From Phoronis australis (lineage: Eukaryota; Phoronida; Phoronidae), in the NCBI GenBank assembly GCA_002633005.1, contig NMRA01000075.1:636631-700630 (forward strand): a DNA stretch of 64,000 nucleotides. The letters are read 5' to 3'. Of this stretch, positions 46,651 to 57,523 are shown one piece after another. The number at the start of each line of letters is the position of its first letter. Position 1 is the first letter of the stretch. The notes beneath the pieces are model-generated. The model saw only the letters and a list, made by a program, of their open reading frames with translations. It had not been told where the DNA came from and did no database searches. The translations under genes were made by a program, and so were the position numbers.

Positions 46651-49002
46651 GTTAGTGCCAGAGAGCGTTCTAAAATCGATTGGCCACAATCGGTGCTGTG
46701 ATTTCCAACGAACGTTAAGTTAAGACTTCAGAAGTTCAGTTGTTATTGTCAGCCACTCACGAGTCACGCTGTCACACACCGACATGGACTAATTCTGTGT
46801 GTGAATTATCTAAACTTCTAACGCGTAATATACTTCAGGGGAAGCCATAACGTTCACATGAGGCTATTACTCTAATATATTTCTGTCTTCTGAGGTTGTG
46901 GCAGTGTGATCAATGCAAGGGGGGGGGACTACCAAGGCAAAGTGTAATCGTCTCCCAAATTAGAAGAGTAACTATGGTATCTGAACCATTGTCACATGTT
47001 CACAGGCGCCGAAATGAGCTAGGACGAACTCTAGACACTTCTGTGTATTCATTAGTTTATACACCCTCATGCCTTAAACTTGAGTTGTTGCTAACCTGAA
47101 TTTCAATTTTTGCTATCCGTAAAAATCTTGCATAGTTTTGGTCATCGGTACCTTGTATTAAATTAAAACCAAATTTTAACATATAATGATGCCACATATA
47201 CTTTTATTTTCAATAAATAATTACATTTTTGAAAAATAGATGGACCGCGAAAAAGTCACCCTTCAGACTTCAGAGCGGCAATCCCTAAGACCGTATTCCT
47301 CTTCTTTCGGGAGTTGCCACCGGGAGCCGGGAATTCATAAGAATGTCTTTTGGAATTCCCCCTGAATAAATACCAGGCCTTTTAAACTGCTGTGTAGTGT
47401 AGAAAATATGTCGTCAATCATGCACTTTTTAGCTTTTGCGCTTATCTGCATGACTTGCATCCGCTGACGAACGCGGTGCTTCCAGCATGGGTAAACGCAG
47501 GCAAAAATCAAACGTCATCCTGTGTTCACTGTCTCGCAGGCCAGAAAACCTAATTTCTCATGACGGAACCCATCCCCGCACTCTTTTTGTTTCATATTAT
47601 TGCTTTGATTCTTTCTGAACTCGTTTTTTAGCAACTAAACCAATGCTTCCATGTTTAGACATTTTGCCAGAGTCCAGACGATCAGTAGTATCACGTGACA
47701 ACTTATTCAGAAACTGCAGGGCAAGTTCAGAGAATCGAAAGGATTTGACCGCGAGCGTCATCTGTGCACGCTGCATCACACTCGCTCTATTTTCCTTTCA
47801 GTGCTCATTCGAAGACGGGATTTTCTTTGACGACCACGGGCTTTTTCGACAGTTTTCATAGGCTTGTGTCGGGGTTCGTTACTTTGGAGCAAATGTCGAG
47901 CAGGCAATCTTAGGATCTACTTGCCTATGCAGCTAGCAAGTACTTTTCAAATTCCACTTGCCCGACGCAAAATCTACATGTACACGGGCAATCGGGCAAC
48001 CGTTAGTGTTGAGCCCTGTCATATCACTACAGGTCAATAATTTGCAAGGTTCACTTGCCTCATCCACATACCAATCCTAAAATATGGGGGTGCTCAAATT
48101 TTTGGGCATGTTGACCTTTTACTAAAACAACGTGGTGTGTTCAGAGCTGTGCACAGTGCATTCCTGAATTACAGCTTTTTAGTGGACTCGTGTCTCGTTT
48201 TCTCAATTTTTTTGTTTCTATGAGGCTGACCTTTTCATGCCCACTTCAGCAAGTGGGAGGGTGCTCGTTCGAGCCTCCCCTTGGTGCGCTTATGTGCTTG
48301 GTTCTCAAAATTAAGAATAACCAATGTAACTATTGTATTGCCTATTTTGACTGATTTGCTCAGGTTTGTCGGGAGGATCTAGGTTATTGAATGCGAAAGG
48401 ACATCCCGATCCCACCCCCCACCCCCGACATACGTCATAATGTACCCAAGTAAACTCTCACCAGTCAACATGTTAACTATTGTTAAGCACAGTGAAACTT
48501 GCATAATTCCTATCTAATCGCACCAAATAATTCAATGCAAATAAGGAAAATCTGTGTGATTTGACTTTGGGATTGAGTATGTGCTTTCAAATTTTTACCG
48601 GGTTGTGGAATACTAGAATGTCGCAAAAGTTTGCATGTTCAGACTTAAAATTTTCACATTCAATGCGAGTTCAACTGGTTTTATTGAAATCAAATATTTC
48701 AGTTTCATGGTGAAAGTGATAGTTAATCTGGGTACAACTTTACCTAGGAGTTGAGTTGAGTTGAATATGGACTGACTAGAATGATCTCCCCATGTCTGTA
48801 GGGGCATATTCTTTTCCCTCTAGAAATTTGCTTGGAACCTCAATTTAATATCTTTGCAAATGTCAGCCAGTAAAGTGATTGGTAGGAGTACAGGATATAG
48901 TGTTTTTATGTTTACTGTAGTACATGAGATAATAATTTTATTTTTACTGTAAACTATTATGGTTACGCAAGACTTCTCCTGAAGACCATGCCAGTATCTT
49001 CA
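46651..49002. other. probable intron or intergenic DNA, nothing recognised
   Basis: No convincing exon. A 60-codon minus-strand ORF at 47597-47779 has protein-like composition, but it has an upstream stop and no known match, so it is not called. Confidence 0.4.
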
Positions 49003-49163
49003 ATGGTGGATTCAGAGGACAGCTAAGGGGCCATGGCCCCGGCCCCCTAAAACGCTACAAGATCAATTGGCAGTTGGGGGGCAGGGGGTGAATATCTGAT
49101 GGGCAAAACCCTACTCTGCCCCAACCCCCCAACTCAAATTCCTGGACCCCCCCACCGCCCCTG
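49003..49163. mobile_element. degenerate MITE with hAT-like ends
   Basis: The left end AATGGTGGATTCAGAGG and right end CCCCACCGCCCCTG resemble the inverted ends of 5334-5486. The interiors also share GGCAGTTGGGGG/GGCAGTTCGGGGG and CAACTCAAATTCCT/TAACTCAAAATCCT. Old copy of the same family. Confidence 0.55.
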
Positions 49164-49261
49164 ATCTTTACATGGTTAACATTCCCTGTAAATGGGTTAT
49201 GTCTGGATTTTTAAGAAGCTATCACATGCTGTTATGTTTGCTAATATCTCATTGTTTTCAG

Positions 49262-49366
49262 GTCTCTATTAACTTGGCGGAGTACTTGGAAGAACTAGAC
49301 ATCCAAACATTTGCATCGAAGCAATCACCCAGGTGTGGTATTGGGCTGTTTACATCGACATGGCAG
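49262..49366 (+). CDS. candidate second coding exon
   Basis: Bounded by a strong acceptor (CTAATATCTCATTGTTTTCAG, AG at 49260-49261) and a donor (TGGCAG then GTAGAG, GT at 49367). Its 105 bp are open in phase 0 at both ends and compatible with the 46588 exon. The peptide includes INLAEYLEELDIQTF and RCGIGLFTS. The family is not recognised: a faint likeness of the last segment to SET-domain starts is not enough to assign. A further acceptor (TTTTGTCTCTGCAG, ending 51403) would add only seven codons before a stop. Confidence 0.4.
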
Positions 49367-50063
49367 GTAGAGCTTCACATGTTTCATTGTTGAGTTAAAA
49401 ATAGTGCTGCTATCAGGGTTTGAAGTTGAAACAATATAAATTTGTCCTTGGTTTAGCCAATGGGCTTATAATCTTTAACAAGCTCACTTGTTGCCATTTA
49501 GTCAAGTCAATCTAAAGCTTCTTGGTTTTGCTATAAGTTTCAGAAAGGACACGCGGAAGTATACATTTCAGATTAAACTTTCAGTTCTAACCCTGGTTGT
49601 GCCAGCTAAATGTCCATAAGAAGTTCTATGGTGGCTGGAGACAGCTAGTTAGAATACAACTAGCTCTGCTCATTATGTAGAGTTGTGCATTTTCTTATCA
49701 GATTAACGAATGAAACAATGAAAAGTTCATAAAAATAATGGGAATTGAAGTTTATTGCAGTTGCCAACAGTTTCATCATTTGATAAAAATATTAATTAAT
49801 TTGTCATAGAACTTGAACTAAAAAGTTACATGATACGATACCTGATTAGCCCTGAAGTCCAACTTTTATTAACACATTAAGTTTTGTCATATGCACGGTT
49901 TGTTCTAGATTGTAATAGCATAATAGGTGACCATGTGCATGTTTTGTATTCAAGTTGTATAGAATAAAATTGTTTTGAATGTTGCGAATCCAGGATTAAA
50001 ACTTCATTCAAAACAGTATGTGGAAAACTGACCCACTGCAGTGAATGCTTGAAGTAAACTTGC

Positions 50064-50449
50064 AGACTAGTCTTGCACTTGAATCCTGGAGAGTGATTCG
50101 TTAATTTTTGAGTTTGAAGACTATTCTAGGCTCTGTATATAAGTCAGGAAGTTTAACAAATCAGTGCTGTATAAACAGCACGATAAATATCCAGCAAGTT
50201 AAGTTGTCTTATACTGATAGCTTTTACCCGTCTGTTATTAAAATTTGTTGTCTTTTAGACTAGTCTTGCACTTGAATCCTGGAGAGTGATTGGTTAATTT
50301 TTGAGTTTGAAGACTATTCTAGGCTCTGTATATAAGTCAGGAAGTTTAACAAATCAGTGTTGTATAAACAGCACAATAAATATCCAGCAAGTTAAGTTGT
50401 CTTATACTGATAGCTTTTACCCGTCTGTTATTAAAATTTGTTGTCTTTA
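50064..50449. repeat. 193-bp tandem duplication with TATA and AATAAA
   Basis: Two units, 50064-50256 and 50257-50449, differ at about three positions, so the duplication is recent. Each carries CTGTATATAAGTCAGG, a TATA-like box, and further on ACAGCACRATAAATATCC, which includes AATAAA. The arrangement is reminiscent of a very short LTR, but no flanking element parts were recognised. Confidence 0.8.
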
Positions 50450-50660
50450 TAGCAGAGTGTGCCTTCAACAATCGTTGGATAAGGAAGGCTACCCAGACAA
50501 CGCAACGTACGCACTTACGAACTGCAGCTCATGAACCTATGAATTCAGTTATCTGAGCTGAGAAACGCGCGTCTGTAGTCACAAAACATGGATTATTTGC
50601 CTGTGAAGCTAAGCGAGCAGATCCAGCTAAAGAAGATTAAGTGGCTTGTGATCTACCATA

Positions 50661-51055
50661 GGGCCTTTTCACATAGACTTAACTCTTGTCTGAGCGGAGC
50701 ATCGGTGTATACTGCGAAGTTAAGTGGACCGTTCATACTGGCTTCGGTAGTTAATGAACTTCGAAGTAAACAGTAGGTGATGCTGTCGTGATCGAAAGTA
50801 TCGCAAGGTAGCACTGCACGCTAAGATGTGACAACTTGGGAACATTTACATGTGTTAATTGACGCAAAACTTATTTCTAAATTGATTGGTGATTATTAGA
50901 GCAAGGTATAAGCAACTATTAGCCATCACACTACTATGCAATTGTTAATGATAACAGTGACCCCTGGCAATAACTTCGATAGGACTGAAGTTGATAGTTT
51001 ATACTGACAGTAACTTCCAAAAACTTCGATGCGTTGATGTTAGTATGAAAGGCCC
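50661..51055. mobile_element. MITE with GGGCCTTT terminal inverted repeats
   Basis: The left end GGGCCTTTTCACATAG and right end CTATGAAAGGCCC-like (TAGTATGAAAGGCCC) are inverted. TA dinucleotides flank both sides. About 395 bp, non-coding, with internal palindromic AACTTCGA/TCGAAGT motifs. Confidence 0.6.
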
Positions 51056-51475
51056 TATATTTGTATGAAGTTCAGTAGCTTTAAATTAAAGGAAAATGAA
51101 TATTTTTGTGGTCAATGGTCTAAGTTTTCTAATTTCCATCTCGTATAACCAGGTTGTACTTAGGGTTACTTTTAGTGAAACTTGTTCGCACCATGGAGTG
51201 TATTGGATTTGCTTTTATTATGATTGTCAACAAAACGAAACTTTGACATTTAAATTGATATTTTTAAGGTTGCAAACAATTATAGGTGATTCTAGGCACT
51301 ATTTCTAGCATAAGCATTGTACTTCCCAAAATCAGACCTGTCGCCATTGTCGATAAACTTTTAGTTACCTGTTACGTTTTATGTTATGCTTTTGTCTCTG
51401 CAGATATTCTTGGATTTTGCATATTAAGTGACTTGTTATTCTTGGTGTCATTGCTGTAATTTTAGTTGAAACGTA

Positions 51476-51921
51476 NNNNNNNNNNNNNNNNNNNNNNNNN
51501 NNNNNNNNNNNNNNNNNNNNNNNNNNNNNNNNNNNNNNNNNNNNNNNNNNNNNNNNNNNNNNNNNNNNNNNNNNNNNNNNNNNNNNNNNNNNNNNNNNNN
51601 NNNNNNNNNNNNNNNNNNNNNNNNNNNNNNNNNNNNNNNNNNNNNNNNNNNNNNNNNNNNNNNNNNNNNNNNNNNNNNNNNNNNNNNNNNNNNNNNNNNN
51701 NNNNNNNNNNNNNNNNNNNNNNNNNNNNNNNNNNNNNNNNNNNNNNNNNNNNNNNNNNNNNNNNNNNNNNNNNNNNNNNNNNNNNNNNNNNNNNNNNNNN
51801 NNNNNNNNNNNNNNNNNNNNNNNNNNNNNNNNNNNNNNNNNNNNNNNNNNNNNNNNNNNNNNNNNNNNNNNNNNNNNNNNNNNNNNNNNNNNNNNNNNNN
51901 NNNNNNNNNNNNNNNNNNNNN
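51476..51921. other. assembly gap (446 Ns)
   Basis: Undetermined bases. The gap precedes the right ACTTAAGT block directly, so the contig join here is not verified by sequence. Confidence 0.98.
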
Positions 51922-52198
51922 TTTTGGAACAAGTTTTTAGTAACAAACATAAGTCATCAAAACTTAAATTTTCAGAAAACTTAAGTTTTTGAAAAACTTA
52001 AGTTTTCAGAACTTAAGTTTTTCAAAAACTTAAGTTTTTGAAAACTTAAGTTATGAAAACTTAAGTTCGTTCCAAAAAACTTGTTCCAAAATACTTAAGT
52101 TTTCGACAAAAACTTAAGTTTTCGGGAATAAAAACTTAAGTTTTTCAGACCAAAAACTTAAGTTTTTCGATGAAAACTTAAGTTCATTTTTGTAAGGG
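51922..52198. repeat. array of ACTTAAGT palindromes, right block
   Basis: About 11 copies of AAAACTTAAGTTTTT variants. The outer end reads CATTTTTGTAAGGG (52185-52198), the inverted match of the left block end. The terminal match extends 26 bp without mismatch. Beyond 52198 the sequence becomes repeat R copy 3 (minus), cut inside its body. Confidence 0.85.
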
Positions 52199-52453
52199 CA
52201 GGAAGTCGAAAAAACGATATACCCGCTTTCTTCGCAGCTTCATAATTCGGACAAGCGGGAACGATGCACTGCAATACAGCGGCATTCAATCTGCAGACGA
52301 ACCACTGACGTCGCTGCGTCTTTTCTCACCTTCCTCACAGGTTAACGCGACACCTCTCTGCAAGGTGAGGTCGACCGTATAAGAGGCGATGTGGATATAG
52401 ACCGATTAAGACAGTAAAAAAGAATAATTGAACCAGGTGACTTTCTCCTTTAA
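52199..52453 (-). repeat. dispersed repeat R, copy 3 (truncated)
   Basis: Inverted relative to copies 1 and 2. It runs from the shared start TTAAAGGAGAA (complement ending 52453) through CGTTCCCGCTTGTCC to a point 255 bp into the element, where it stops exactly at the ACTTAAGT right block. Confidence 0.8.
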
Positions 52454-53919
52454 ACATGCCATGCAGTGTAGTTTCGAATGTAGGCCCTCCCATTGGTGGT
52501 ATCGTTAAAACAGCACAGCTCATGAGACCACGTCGCTTTCTTAACCCTTGCCTCTGGACTTGCACCAAACTAACCTACATTTATCTCCACACTCATTATG
52601 ACGTTTTCCCGTTGTTCCCAACTTGTTCGATTCTAGAGCCCAAAAGCAAGTTTGGAAGGTTACCCCTCTAGCCAATATCTCACACGAGTGATTAACTCCA
52701 TTCTGGCATTCATGGTTGGAGGGCCAGCTCTCTTTTTTCGATAATTGCTCTAATCTTCAATAAGATCATATCTAGCCTGACTGGGCAGTGCTGTTAAAAA
52801 TAAAAGTTGGGTTATAACATATTTGAACATAAACCAATAGCATTTCTGAAATCCCAATCAAATGGTGATCATGTTTAGTTTTTGAATCGCCAACTGCAAC
52901 CGAAGTTACGATAATATTTTCTTTCCGAATGTACCAATTCACTCTTTGTTTGACGTTGTTCACACGTGGTCTGTAATAAGCCTGATAGATAATTGGCCTG
53001 CCTGTTGTCATAACAGACAAAAGAGTGTGCTTTGCAGTTAACAAAGAAGCTAGGTGTTATTACACGCTCCCAACCATCTAAGTTTGGTAAAGTCACCGAA
53101 TGGGAAAACGCAGTCATGTAGCCGGACCACTATTCATACATGCATAGGTTTAGTAAGACAGCGTGGCAGCATTTTGTGACTTGTGGTCAATCGTTTGCCG
53201 ACTGAATAGGTGATACTGACTGGCCAGAAAATCGAAGCCAACGCACATTTGTGAACTATGCGCTCACGGCAACTGTTGTCACCCTGCGGATGACACGGAC
53301 TCACATGAGAAGCTGAGGGCCACTGAACAACAAGTTGGAAGTTACAAGAAACAGAACGTGATTTAGTGACACGAAAAGTGGAGTTTTCTTTATTAAGATT
53401 TTTTTATTTACTGCGAGCCAGTATTGAAGGCCTACATGTAGTTGTGAGCTATTAAACTTGCATAGCTTCACGAGAACTGAACCCGAATTAAACCTTATAG
53501 AACACTTTTAATATCAAACAGCTGTTGATACAGTGTAGGCGAGTTTCTTGAATTACCGATCCGGCGCTCAGATATTCAGGAGTTCCAAAAAGCCATTTAA
53601 AGCAATTTTTACTTCGGCCACTCTGATTTTCCAGATTTCGGCAAAAAATCGTTCGTTCGAGGAATGAAGCTTCCCATGGCGGTACTAAGGACACCCTTGA
53701 TATGGTTAGTTGTTGGCGGTCCCATCCCTGGTAAAAAGTATTATCTGTCCTCGTTGAAGACAGCGACTCGGTGTGTTTATTTCAAAAACTTAACGCAATT
53801 TCACCAGAACTACTAAACACCGAATTAATGACAAAGTTGCATTTAACATTGATTAAAGTAGCATTTGACATATTACTTAACACACTGTTTCCATGAAGTT
53901 TTCATTGATGTCCATCACT
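52454..53919. other. no recognised feature
   Basis: Minus-strand ORFs at 52772-53117 have mildly protein-like composition but no recognised motif. No 5' LTR of the downstream BEL/Pao element is visible here. Confidence 0.4.
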
Positions 53920-53982
53920 ATTTACCAGACGTCGCCATCAGTTGTTAGACTCTTTGCATGACACTGAGACAAACTTTAGTGA

Positions 53983-55440
53983 ACTCAAAACACTGAAAAT
54001 CATCTCCTAGACGCATATGAGAGCGTAGCAGACGTCCTGGCCCGCCTGTCAGACTTTTATGCAAAAAGTGGTTATCATGCAAACGTAGACAAAATAAAAA
54101 AAGAGACTGAAAATACTGAAGAAGAATTTGACAGGGAGGAGAGCCAGTTCGAGACATGCGCAAGTGAGACCAGATCGGTTGTTGACAAAGCAAAACATTA
54201 TGATTCCCAGCCCCCACAACACGCTGTTAAAGTCGAAAATAAAGCAAAACACAACACATCTCCCCCCTTGCCGGAGGTTTCATCCCGTCTATACCAAGGC
54301 CCTTTTACAACTACTGAAGGTACCCAACTGTATGACGGTCTCGCTGACGATGAAATAGGTAGAGACATGTGGAAGCAACTGACAAGGGTGTCCATCCCGA
54401 CTTTCAATGGCGAAATGAAAACATACGGTAGATGGAAGGCAGCGTTTGTGGCTCGTGTGGACAGAGCGCCAGCGACCGCAGAATGCAAGTTGTTGCAGCT
54501 CAAAAAGTACCTGTCTGAGGATCCACTGAGAATCGTCGAAAGCCTAGGCCATTCGGCGTTGGCTTATGAAGCAGCGAAAGACACTCTTGAGAGAAAATAT
54601 GGTGGACTGCGTCGTCAAGTGAACCTGCACTTGGAAGAATTAGAACAGTTGCGACCGATTCGTCCTAGCAATGGGAAAGATGTCGACCGATTGGTAGATC
54701 TGCTAGAAGTTTTGATTATCAACTTGAAAGACACCGGACGAACTGAAGAACTTGGCAACGGGTCGCTGTACCTAAAGATCCTGAAAAAGATGACTGAGAG
54801 CATGGTTGCGAACTACCACCGATGGATGTTCGAACACAATAAGCCAGAGTGTGTTGAAACTTTGCGCCAGTGGATCATCAAAGAAGCTGAATTTCTGACG
54901 GTTGCTGAGGAGAAACGGCGAAGTTTACATGTAGCTACGAAACACAGAGATGCTTCACACACATTCTTTGGAGAGACAACAACACAAAAGGACAGAAGAC
55001 CCATGGCGTCATGCAAGGTTTGCAAGAAGGATAACCATCCTCTGTGGCTCTGTGATGACTTCAAGGCGATGCGTGTCACTCAGCGATGGTACGAAGCGAA
55101 ACGTGTCGTAGCTTGTTTTCGATGTATGAGATGCAACCATAGAGGAAGCGAGAGTACCCGTGGCAGACAGTATGGTGTTAATGGCTGCAGGGGAAATCAC
55201 AACCGACTACTACACCGAGAAGGTCCCTCAAACAGTAGAAACAACAGTGATGCGAGAGCAGAAGATGGATCTAGTCCTTCTAGTCGGCCTGCTCCTGGCA
55301 CTGAGGGGGAGCAGGATACCAGAGCAGAGCGTACACATACACTGTACAACGACGATGAAGACTTCAGACTCCGATTCGACAAACACGTCGTGGCAGTGCG
55401 CGCTGTCCCGGTGGAGGTGATGAACGACAGTCGTAAATGA
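53983..55440 (+). pseudogene. BEL/Pao Gag (DUF1759-type) with zinc knuckles
   Basis: Open frame of 486 codons after a stop at 53980. The true start is lost upstream. A charged, coiled-coil-like N-terminal part (54001-54250) leads to the DUF1759 Gag core (about 54380-54900), marked by S-I-P-T-F-N-G-E and A-Y-E-x3-D-T-L-E-R-K-Y-G-G. Two zinc-binding clusters follow: C-K-V-C-x4-H-x4-C (55012 onward) and a second near 55110-55220 in which some expected Cys are replaced by Met, Arg, Ser or Tyr. The ORF ends at 55440 just before the protease, which is in another frame. Gag packages element RNA (family knowledge). The upstream neighbour frame (53942-54010) looks like displaced Gag, implying a further frameshift. 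Confidence 0.75.
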
Positions 55441-55442
55441 TC

Positions 55443-56237
55443 ATCAATGCTATACTCGACGATGCCGGCACGAAGACGCACATCAATAGTGACGTGGCTT
55501 CCCAGTTGAGCCTGCGTGGCGAAGTACGCAGCGTTACAGTCAACACGCTGAGCGGACAAGAGAGCAGTTTTTAAACGATGCCTGTGGAGTTTCAACTCAA
55601 AAGCCTAGACGGACGGACCGACATAACAGTTTCGGCGTTCACCGTGAAAAGAGTGACTGGAGACTTATGTCATGTCGACTGGATGTTGCTATCTGCCAAG
55701 TGGAAACATCTGCAAGGACTCCCATTTCCAAGTCTCAGGCTTCGATCTTTCGTCGACTTGCTCATCGGAATAGATCATGCAGAACTACACTACTAACTCA
55801 AAGATGTACGAGGAAATCCCGGAGAGACGATTGCCAGATTGACTCCTTTAGGGTGGACGTGCATTGGGGGAGCACGTGAAAATGAGAAGTACTCCGCCAA
55901 TGTCAACGTCACCTTCTTCGCAGAGGAAGCAGATCATGAGCTAAACACTACACTACAGAAGTTCTGGGACATCGAAGCATCCGGAACCGTAAGGCGTCCT
56001 ACGAGTCATACCGAAGAGGATAAGAGCGCAGTCGCACAAGTAGAAGAGTCGGTGAACTTCAAGGATGGTCATTATGAAGTATCGATGCCATGGAAGAACA
56101 GACAAGAGTTACCTGATAATTACAACACAGCTCTGAAAAGGTTAGAGAACACCGAAAAATGGCTGAAGAGAGATCCTAGCGTAGGAAGTACCTATTCGAA
56201 AACTATAGAAGACTACATGAAAAAGGTTACGTCTTAA
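55443..56237 (+). pseudogene. BEL/Pao protease (DUF1758-type) and RT linker
   Basis: In a frame different from Gag, an aspartic protease begins with I-L-D-D-A-G-T-x-T-H-I-N, the expected active-site context. V-A-S-Q-L and V-x-T-L-S-G blocks follow. In-frame stops occur at 55572 and 55794. The later part (55797-56237) gives L-G-W-T-C-I-G-G then F-W-D-I-E-A-S-G and P-W-K-N-R-Q-E-L-P-D-N-Y, the usual BEL/Pao linker before RT. The frame is lost at about 56222. Confidence 0.7.
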
Positions 56238-57523
56238 AGACAGAGTCATCTACTTCCATCGTAGGAAAAGCTAGAGGAGACGTTTGGTATCTGCCACATT
56301 TCCCGATCGTGCGTCCAGACAAGATTACGACTAAAGTTCGCATCGTGTTTGACGCATCAGCGAAGCATGAAGGCGTATTCTTGAACGACATGATACACAA
56401 GGGGCCAAAGTTACAGCGAGACTTGTTCGATGTGCTGATTCGATTTCGGCGGTTTCCAGTTGCTCTCGTGTGTGACATAGCAGAGATGTATCTACGCATC
56501 GGAATAATCCCTACCGATAGATCGTTCCACAGATTCCTGTGAAGAGATATTGACCTATCGAAGCCACCAAGCGAATACCAGTTCAATAGACTAGTATTCG
56601 GGGTCAACTCCTGCCCATTCCAAGCTCAATTTGTGTCACGAAAGCATGCATAAGACAACAAGAGTCGTTTTCCGCAAGCCGCGGAGTCAGTCTTAAAGTC
56701 GACCTACATGGACGAGAGCATGGACTCTACCTGCACTGTCACAGAATGCATAGAGCTGTATCGTAAACTGTCACAGTTATGGGGATCTGTAGGGATGCAT
56801 GCCAGAAAATGGCTGTCTAACTCCGAAGAAATCATTAGAGAGATTGCTCCGGAAGATAGAGCTACAGAAGTAGATTCGGACGAGGGAATCTTGCCGTCTA
56901 TAAAGACATTAGGCGTGACTTGGGTTGCTAATGAAGACGTCTTCACGTTTAAGGCGAACGCTCCTGATAACCAAAAGCCGTTGACAAAGTGCAGCTTTCT
57001 TGCCAACACAGCGTCCTTATTCCACCCGATGGCATTCTTAGCGCCATTTGTCGTCAGAGCCAAGATATTACTGCAGGAACTTTGGACGTCAGGCATAGAA
57101 TGGGACGATGAGCTGGAGCACGATTATGCTGTAAAGACGAAAAAGTGGTTTGAAGAATTGCACCAATTGTCTGACCTTAAGATATTTCGGTGCCTTCAGC
57201 TCAACCTCGAGTTCCTGTCGAGCTCGCTGCATTTGTTCGTGGATACTTCTGGAGACGCCTATGGTGCGGCTGTTTATGCCAGATATGAATACACCAACGG
57301 TAAGATGTCGTCACGACTAGTAGGAAGCAAGACCAGAGTAGCTCATTTGAAGCCACAAAGCATTCCGAGGCTGGAACTGATGGGAGCAGTTAGAGGCTTG
57401 AGGCTTTGTCTGTCAGTTGCCGATATGTTGAAGATTGACAGAAATGTTTTGGTGTTTTGGTCAGACAGTATGAACGTCCTTTGGTGGGTACGCGGCAGGG
57501 TCGAGCCTTCAAGCCTTTTATAG
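56225..57523 (+). pseudogene. BEL/Pao reverse transcriptase and RNase H
   Basis: RT palm blocks are clear: [11 protein letters not shown], then V-C-D-I-A-E-M-Y with the first catalytic Asp, then G-V-N-S-C-P-F. The catalytic box at 56705-56716 reads YMDE, where the family has Y-x-D-D, so one metal-binding Asp is replaced by Glu. Stops lie at 56540 and 56651. RNase H follows with F-V-D-T-S-G-D-A-Y-G, R-L-E-L-M-G and F-W-S-D-S, all three acidic positions kept. The frame is lost near 57495, and the RNase H end continues in the frame of the next feature. Confidence 0.75.

Noticed and set aside
47597-47779. 60-codon minus-strand ORF with protein-like composition
   Set aside because: An in-frame stop lies upstream, and there are no splice sites or recognised motif. 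Too weak to call.
51365-51984. ORFs across the second N run
   Set aside because: Open only through undetermined bases.
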